Shown here: in pieces, positions 60,045-64,000 of the stretch
Position numbering within the stretch: position 1 is the first letter of the stretch
How the letters are laid out: each line of letters begins with the position of its first letter
DNA from: Rhodocyclaceae bacterium
Lineage (GTDB): Bacteria > Pseudomonadota > Gammaproteobacteria > Burkholderiales > Rhodocyclaceae
DNA: 64,000 nt
Assembly: GCA_030681195.1 (NCBI GenBank)
Contig: JAUXXJ010000046.1
Coordinates: 62,001-126,000, forward strand
Direction of reading: 5' to 3'
Position numbers and translations under genes: made by a program
Notes under the pieces: model-generated
What the model was told of the DNA's origin: nothing
Databases searched by the model: none
Seen by the model: the letters and a program-made list of their open reading frames with translations, nothing else

Positions 60045-61382
60045 ATGGAAACGACCCAGGACACCCAAACCACTACTGATGCAGCCCCCGCTGCGGCCAA
60101 TCCCCTTGAGCGCCGCCTCGATATGACGGTGTTGCATGCCGATATCGAGCGCGAGGTCGGGCAGCAGCTCAAGCGCATCGCCAAGACCGCCAAGCTGGCG
60201 GGCTTCCGTCCGGGCAAGGTGCCGATGAAGATGGTTGAGCAGATGCATGGCGGCCATGCACGTTCCGAGGCGCTGGGTGCAGCGATTGAGAAGGCTTTTG
60301 GTCAGATGGTGCGAGAGCAGAAGCTGCGGGTTGCCGGCCAGCCGCGTATCGAGCCGAAGGCGGGCAGCAATGAGCTGCAGATGGAATTCACGGCGATCTT
60401 CGAAGTCTTTCCGGAATTTACGGTTGCTGAGATTGCCGATCGTTCGATTGAAAAGTCGGTGCTGCCCGTGACCGAGGCTGAAGTCGACAAGACCATTGAC
60501 GTGCTGCGCAAGCAGCGCACGACGTATGTGCCGGCCGGCCGTGCCTCCGAGACGGGTGATCGTCTGGTGATCGACTTTACCGGCCGCAAGGATGGTGAAG
60601 AGTTTGCCGGTGGCAAGGCAACCGACTATCCCGTGTTCGTCGGCGGCGGCATGATGTTGCCGGACTTCGAGACGGCGCTGGTTGGTGTGACGGAAGGCCA
60701 GGAAAAGATCTTCGATGTGCAGTTCCCCGACGATTACCATGCCAAGGATCTGGCCAGCAACAAGGTCCAGTTCACCGTCACCGTCAAGTCGGTCGAGCAG
60801 CCCAAGCTGCCGGAAATTGATGCCGAGTTTGCCCGTTCGCTGGGCATTGCCAATGGCGACCTCGACAAGATGCGCGGCGAAGTGCGGACCAATCTTGAGC
60901 GTGAAGTGACCAAGCGTCTGCGTGCCCGCGTCAAGGAGCAGGCGATGAACATCCTCGTCGATGCCAATCCGATTGCCGTGCCGAGCGCGATGGTGCAGGC
61001 CGAAGCCCAGCAGATGGCCGAGAATGCCCTGCGTGACCTGAAGCAGCGCAACCCGCAGATGGGCAATATGCCGGTCGAGGCCAGCTGGTTTACCGATCAG
61101 GCATCCCGTCGTGTCAAGCTGGGCCTGATCGTGGCCGAACTGGTGCGTGCCAAGGATCTGCATGTCAAGCCCGAGCAGGTGCGTGCTGTGGTCGATGAGT
61201 TCGCAGCTACCTTTGAAGATCCGCAGGAAGTCGTGCGCTGGTACTACAGCCAGCCCGACCGCCTCGCCGAAGCCGAAGCGCTGGCGATGGAAAACAACGT
61301 GGTCGAGTGGGTGCTGAGCAATGCCAAGGTGACCGAGACCCCGGTGGCCTTTGATGACCTGATGGGAGGTAACGCGGCATGA
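60045..61382 (+). CDS. tig: Trigger factor
   Basis: A 445-residue ribosome-bound chaperone and peptidyl-prolyl isomerase: ribosome-binding loop [18 protein letters not shown] domain ([20 protein letters not shown]...) and helical C-terminal domain. AAGGA lies eight bases before the ATG; TAGAAT at 59988-59993 is a plausible -10. First of the tig-clpP-clpX-lon group; its stop overlaps the clpP ATG. Confidence 0.97.
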   Translation: METTQDTQTTTDAAPAAANPLERRLDMTVLHADIEREVGQQLKRIAKTAKLAGFRPGKVPMKMVEQMHGGHARSEALGAAIEKAFGQMVREQKLRVAGQPRIEPKAGSNELQMEFTAIFEVFPEFTVAEIADRSIEKSVLPVTEAEVDKTIDVLRKQRTTYVPAGRASETGDRLVIDFTGRKDGEEFAGGKATDYPVFVGGGMMLPDFETALVGVTEGQEKIFDVQFPDDYHAKDLASNKVQFTVTVKSVEQPKLPEIDAEFARSLGIANGDLDKMRGEVRTNLEREVTKRLRARVKEQAMNILVDANPIAVPSAMVQAEAQQMAENALRDLKQRNPQMGNMPVEASWFTDQASRRVKLGLIVAELVRAKDLHVKPEQVRAVVDEFAATFEDPQEVVRWYYSQPDRLAEAEALAMENNVVEWVLSNAKVTETPVAFDDLMGGNAA

Positions 61383-62026
61383 TTTTCCAGCAGGCAATGA
61401 TGGAGCCACAGGCAATGCAGGAGCCGCAGGCGCTGGGCTTGGTCCCGATGGTGATCGAAACCAGCGGTCGTGGCGAGCGCGCCTACGATATCTACTCACG
61501 CCTGCTGCGCGAACGGGTGATTTTCCTGGTGGGGCCGGTCAATGACGTGACGGCCAACCTGGTGGTGGCCCAGATGCTGTTCCTTGAATCGGAAAATCCC
61601 GATAAGGAGATTTACCTCTACATCAATTCGCCGGGTGGGGCGGTGACGGCGGGCATGGCGATCTACGACACCATGCAGTTCATCAAGCCGGATGTGTCGA
61701 CGCTGTGTATCGGTCAGGCCGCCTCGATGGGCGCCTTCCTGCTGGCGGCCGGCGAAAAGGGCAAGCGTTTCTGCCTGCCCAATTCGCGCGTGATGATTCA
61801 CCAGCCGCTGGGCGGTTTCCAGGGGCAGGCGTCGGACATCGAAATCCACGCCAAGGAAATCCTGTATCTTAAGCAGCGCCTGAACGAGATGCTGGCCAAG
61901 CATACCGGTCAGCCGGTCGAGCGGATTGATCGCGATACCGATCGCGACAACTTCCTGTCGGCTGAGGGTGCGGTCGAGTACGGCATTGTCGATAAGGTGC
62001 TGACTTCGCGCGGCGAAGCGGCTTAA
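61379..62026 (+). CDS. clpP: ClpP protease subunit
   Basis: A 215-residue serine protease with catalytic Ser in [16 protein letters not shown], His in [12 protein letters not shown] and Asp in [15 protein letters not shown]. Works with ClpX. The N-terminus [17 protein letters not shown] is somewhat long; a start at the second or third Met is possible. Confidence 0.97.
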   Translation: MIFQQAMMEPQAMQEPQALGLVPMVIETSGRGERAYDIYSRLLRERVIFLVGPVNDVTANLVVAQMLFLESENPDKEIYLYINSPGGAVTAGMAIYDTMQFIKPDVSTLCIGQAASMGAFLLAAGEKGKRFCLPNSRVMIHQPLGGFQGQASDIEIHAKEILYLKQRLNEMLAKHTGQPVERIDRDTDRDNFLSAEGAVEYGIVDKVLTSRGEAA

Positions 62027-62042
62027 TAAGGAGTACGCAACG

Positions 62043-63311
62043 ATGGCGGATAAAAAGGGCACGACGGAAAAGCTGTTGTACTGTTCTTTTTGCGGCAAGA
62101 GCCAGCACGAAGTCAAGAAACTGATTGCCGGCCCATCGGTATTCATCTGCGATGAGTGCATCGATCTTTGCAACGACATCATTCGCGATGACACGACGGG
62201 TACCGAAGAGTCCGGCAAGGCCTCGCGCGATTTGCCGATTCCCAGCGAAATCCGCTCCGTACTCGATCAGTACGTGATTGGTCAGGAGCAGGCGAAGAAG
62301 ATCCTCTCCGTTGCGGTTTATAACCATTACAAGCGTCTGCGCACGGATAACAAGGGCAAGGACGAGGTTGAGCTGTCCAAGAGCAACATCCTGCTCGTGG
62401 GGCCGACCGGTTCCGGCAAGACCTTGCTGGCCCAGACGCTGGCACGCTTGCTCAATGTCCCCTTTGTGATTGCTGATGCCACCACGCTGACCGAAGCCGG
62501 CTATGTCGGTGAGGATGTCGAGAACATCATCGCCAAGTTGCTGCAGACGTGTGACTACGAGGCCGAAAAGGCTCAGCAGGGCATTATCTATATCGACGAG
62601 ATCGACAAGATTTCACGGCGCAGTGAAAACCGTTCGATCACACGCGACGTGTCCGGTGAAGGTGTGCAGCAGGCACTGCTCAAGCTGGTCGAAGGGACGA
62701 TTGCCTCCGTGCCGCCGCAGGGTGGTCGCAAGCACCCCAACCAGGACTTCATTCAGGTCAATACCGCGCACATCCTGTTCATCTGTGGTGGTGCGTTCGA
62801 CGGTCTCGACAAAATCATCCAGGATCGCTCCGAAAAGGCCAGCATCGGCTTTGGCGCGGATGTGAAGAGCAAGTCTTCCGCGAGTCTGAGCGATACGCTG
62901 GCGCAGGTCGAGCCGGATGATCTGGTCAAGTACGGCCTGATTCCTGAACTGATCGGCCGTCTGCCGGTGGTTGCCTGTCTGACTGAGCTGGATGAGCCGG
63001 CCTTGGTGCAGATTCTGATCGAGCCGAAGAACGCGCTGATCAAGCAGTACCATAAACTGTTTTCGATGGAGGGCGTTGAACTGGAAGTGCGGCCTTCGGC
63101 ACTACAAGCCATTGCAAAAAAGGCGATCAAGCGCAAGACTGGCGCGCGTGGTCTGCGTTCGATCCTGGAGAACGTGCTGCTTGATACCATGTATGACCTG
63201 CCGGGCATGATCGGGGTGGTCAAGGTGGTCATTGACGAGAACATGATCGAATCAGGTAGCCAGCCGATCATGATTTATGCCGACCAACCGAAGGTGTCCG
63301 GCTCCAACTGA
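62043..63311 (+). CDS. clpX: ClpX ATPase subunit
   Basis: A 422-residue unfoldase with N-terminal Cys4 zinc domain (CSFC...CDEC), Walker [26 protein letters not shown] and the sensor/pore loops of ClpX. Follows clpP by 16 bases with TAAGGAG as ribosome-binding site. Confidence 0.98.
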   Translation: MADKKGTTEKLLYCSFCGKSQHEVKKLIAGPSVFICDECIDLCNDIIRDDTTGTEESGKASRDLPIPSEIRSVLDQYVIGQEQAKKILSVAVYNHYKRLRTDNKGKDEVELSKSNILLVGPTGSGKTLLAQTLARLLNVPFVIADATTLTEAGYVGEDVENIIAKLLQTCDYEAEKAQQGIIYIDEIDKISRRSENRSITRDVSGEGVQQALLKLVEGTIASVPPQGGRKHPNQDFIQVNTAHILFICGGAFDGLDKIIQDRSEKASIGFGADVKSKSSASLSDTLAQVEPDDLVKYGLIPELIGRLPVVACLTELDEPALVQILIEPKNALIKQYHKLFSMEGVELEVRPSALQAIAKKAIKRKTGARGLRSILENVLLDTMYDLPGMIGVVKVVIDENMIESGSQPIMIYADQPKVSGSN

Positions 63312-63334
63312 GCCGAATCAGTGAGCTAAATGGG

Positions 63335-63355
63335 GCCGCCGGCACGCTTGGCGGC
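63335..63355 (+). terminator. Possible hairpin terminator/attenuator after clpX
   Basis: GCCGCC-GGCACGCTT-GGCGGC, followed by TT only; weak as a terminator. Lies between clpX and lon. Confidence 0.35.
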
Positions 63356-63417
63356 TTGAATCCCTTGCACCTGGCCCAATCTGGCCAGCATCAGATAATT
63401 TATTAGAGGATACGTCC

Positions 63418-64000
63418 ATGTCAGACGATCTCGATCTTCCCCAGGAAAACAACATACTGCCGCTCTTGCCCTTGCGTGATGTGGTGGTGTTTCCGCACAT
63501 GGTCATCCCGCTGTTCGTCGGACGTCCCAAGTCGATCAAGGCGCTTGAGACCGCGATGGAAGACGGCAAGAGCATCCTGCTGGTGGCGCAGAAATCGGCT
63601 GCCAAGGATGAGCCGGACCCCGCTGATCTCTACAGCATCGGCTGTATCGCCAACATCCTGCAAATGCTGAAGTTGCCTGATGGCACGGTCAAGGTGTTGG
63701 TCGAAGGCACACAGCGCGCCAAGATCGAGCGCGTCGAAGACCGCAAGTCGATGTTTGTGGCCGAGATCACGCCAATCCCGATCAATGAGCGGGGCAGTCA
63801 CGAAATCGAAGCGATGCGCCGGACCATCCTCGCGCAGTTCGATCAGTATGTGAAGCTGAACAAGAAGATCCCGCCAGAAATCCTGACCTCGCTGGCAGGC
63901 ATCGAGGAAGCCGGGCGTCTGGCCGACACGATCGCGGCCCATCTGCCGATGAAGCTGGAGCTTAAGCAAGAGGTGCTGGAGATGTTCGGCGTCGATGACC
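63418..64000 (+). CDS. lon: Lon protease (3' end outside window)
   Basis: The first 194 residues are visible: LPLLPLRDVVVFPHMVIPLFVGRPKSIKALE, the Lon substrate-binding N-domain, then ILTSLAGIEEAGRLADTIAAHL. The ATPase and protease domains are beyond the window. Order clpX-lon is typical. A GAGG site precedes the ATG. Confidence 0.95.
   Translation, partial: MSDDLDLPQENNILPLLPLRDVVVFPHMVIPLFVGRPKSIKALETAMEDGKSILLVAQKSAAKDEPDPADLYSIGCIANILQMLKLPDGTVKVLVEGTQRAKIERVEDRKSMFVAEITPIPINERGSHEIEAMRRTILAQFDQYVKLNKKIPPEILTSLAGIEEAGRLADTIAAHLPMKLELKQEVLEMFGVDD

Noticed and set aside
60012..61499. 495-residue frame antisense to tig
   Set aside because: His/Leu/Arg-rich shadow of the trigger factor gene with no family features.

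Overview
The window looks like a chromosomal segment of a betaproteobacterium. Gene content (hpnCDE, a full selenocysteine pathway, MSHA-type pilus genes, tig-clpP-clpX-lon, high GC, beta-type tRNA and clpB context) points most towards the Rhodocyclales, but this is an inference from memory and not from a search. No rRNA, CRISPR array, phage region or intact transposase gene was seen.

Layout. 1-9.6 kb: the end of a TorD-like chaperone gene, an unusual monoheme cytochrome, an arsenic resistance operon (arsR, arsC, acr3, arsD, arsA) and then thiol/sulfur redox genes (dsbB, a DsbA-like stub, a thioredoxin-CcdA fusion, an MBL-fold protein, a tandem rhodanese). 9.8-12.7 kb: tRNA-His and clpB with a heat-shock-type promoter. 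12.6-19.9 kb (minus strand): a gene string patZ-like acyl-CoA synthetase/acetyltransferase, a previously unsplit UGA-containing thioredoxin-like gene, selA, selB, tRNA-Sec and tag. 20-28.9 kb: two methyltransferases, AbrB/Doc and hybrid Phd-CcdA/CcdB toxin-antitoxin (TA) pairs, an ABC-F ATPase, rsuA, mnmH, a selD whose own active site is a UGA codon, tesA and an orphan ybbA. 28.9-31.8 kb: hpnCDE for squalene. 31.9-39.3 kb: tRNA-Leu and a three-gene signalling operon (hybrid histidine kinase, response regulator-Ser/Thr kinase, response regulator-adenylate cyclase). 39.4-59.9 kb: MSHA-type pilus genes (E, G, then minor pilins, pilin, I-N), interrupted at 42.9-48.7 kb by a dense island of intact and decayed TA modules and repeats. 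60-64 kb: tig, clpP, clpX and the start of lon.

How the parts work together. All components for using selenium are here: SelD makes selenophosphate; SelA, SelB and tRNA-Sec insert selenocysteine; MnmH puts selenium into tRNA. Two genes in the window need that machinery: selD itself and a secreted thioredoxin-fold protein with a U-x-x-C motif located immediately upstream of selA. The pilus locus is preceded by a kinase with two nearly duplicate receiver-domain partners, one ending in a protein kinase and one in an adenylate cyclase, and its extension ATPase carries an MshEN-type domain of the kind that binds cyclic di-GMP.

The most unusual global feature is a 24-bp sequence (GCCGTCYCGCCAGCGCC + GACTTTT) present about 20 times, on both strands, in intergenic DNA and also in frame inside conserved genes, where it encodes only KVGAGET-, AVPPAPTF- or RPASADF-like peptides. 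It may be an uptake-signal-like or mobile element; I know of no description of it.
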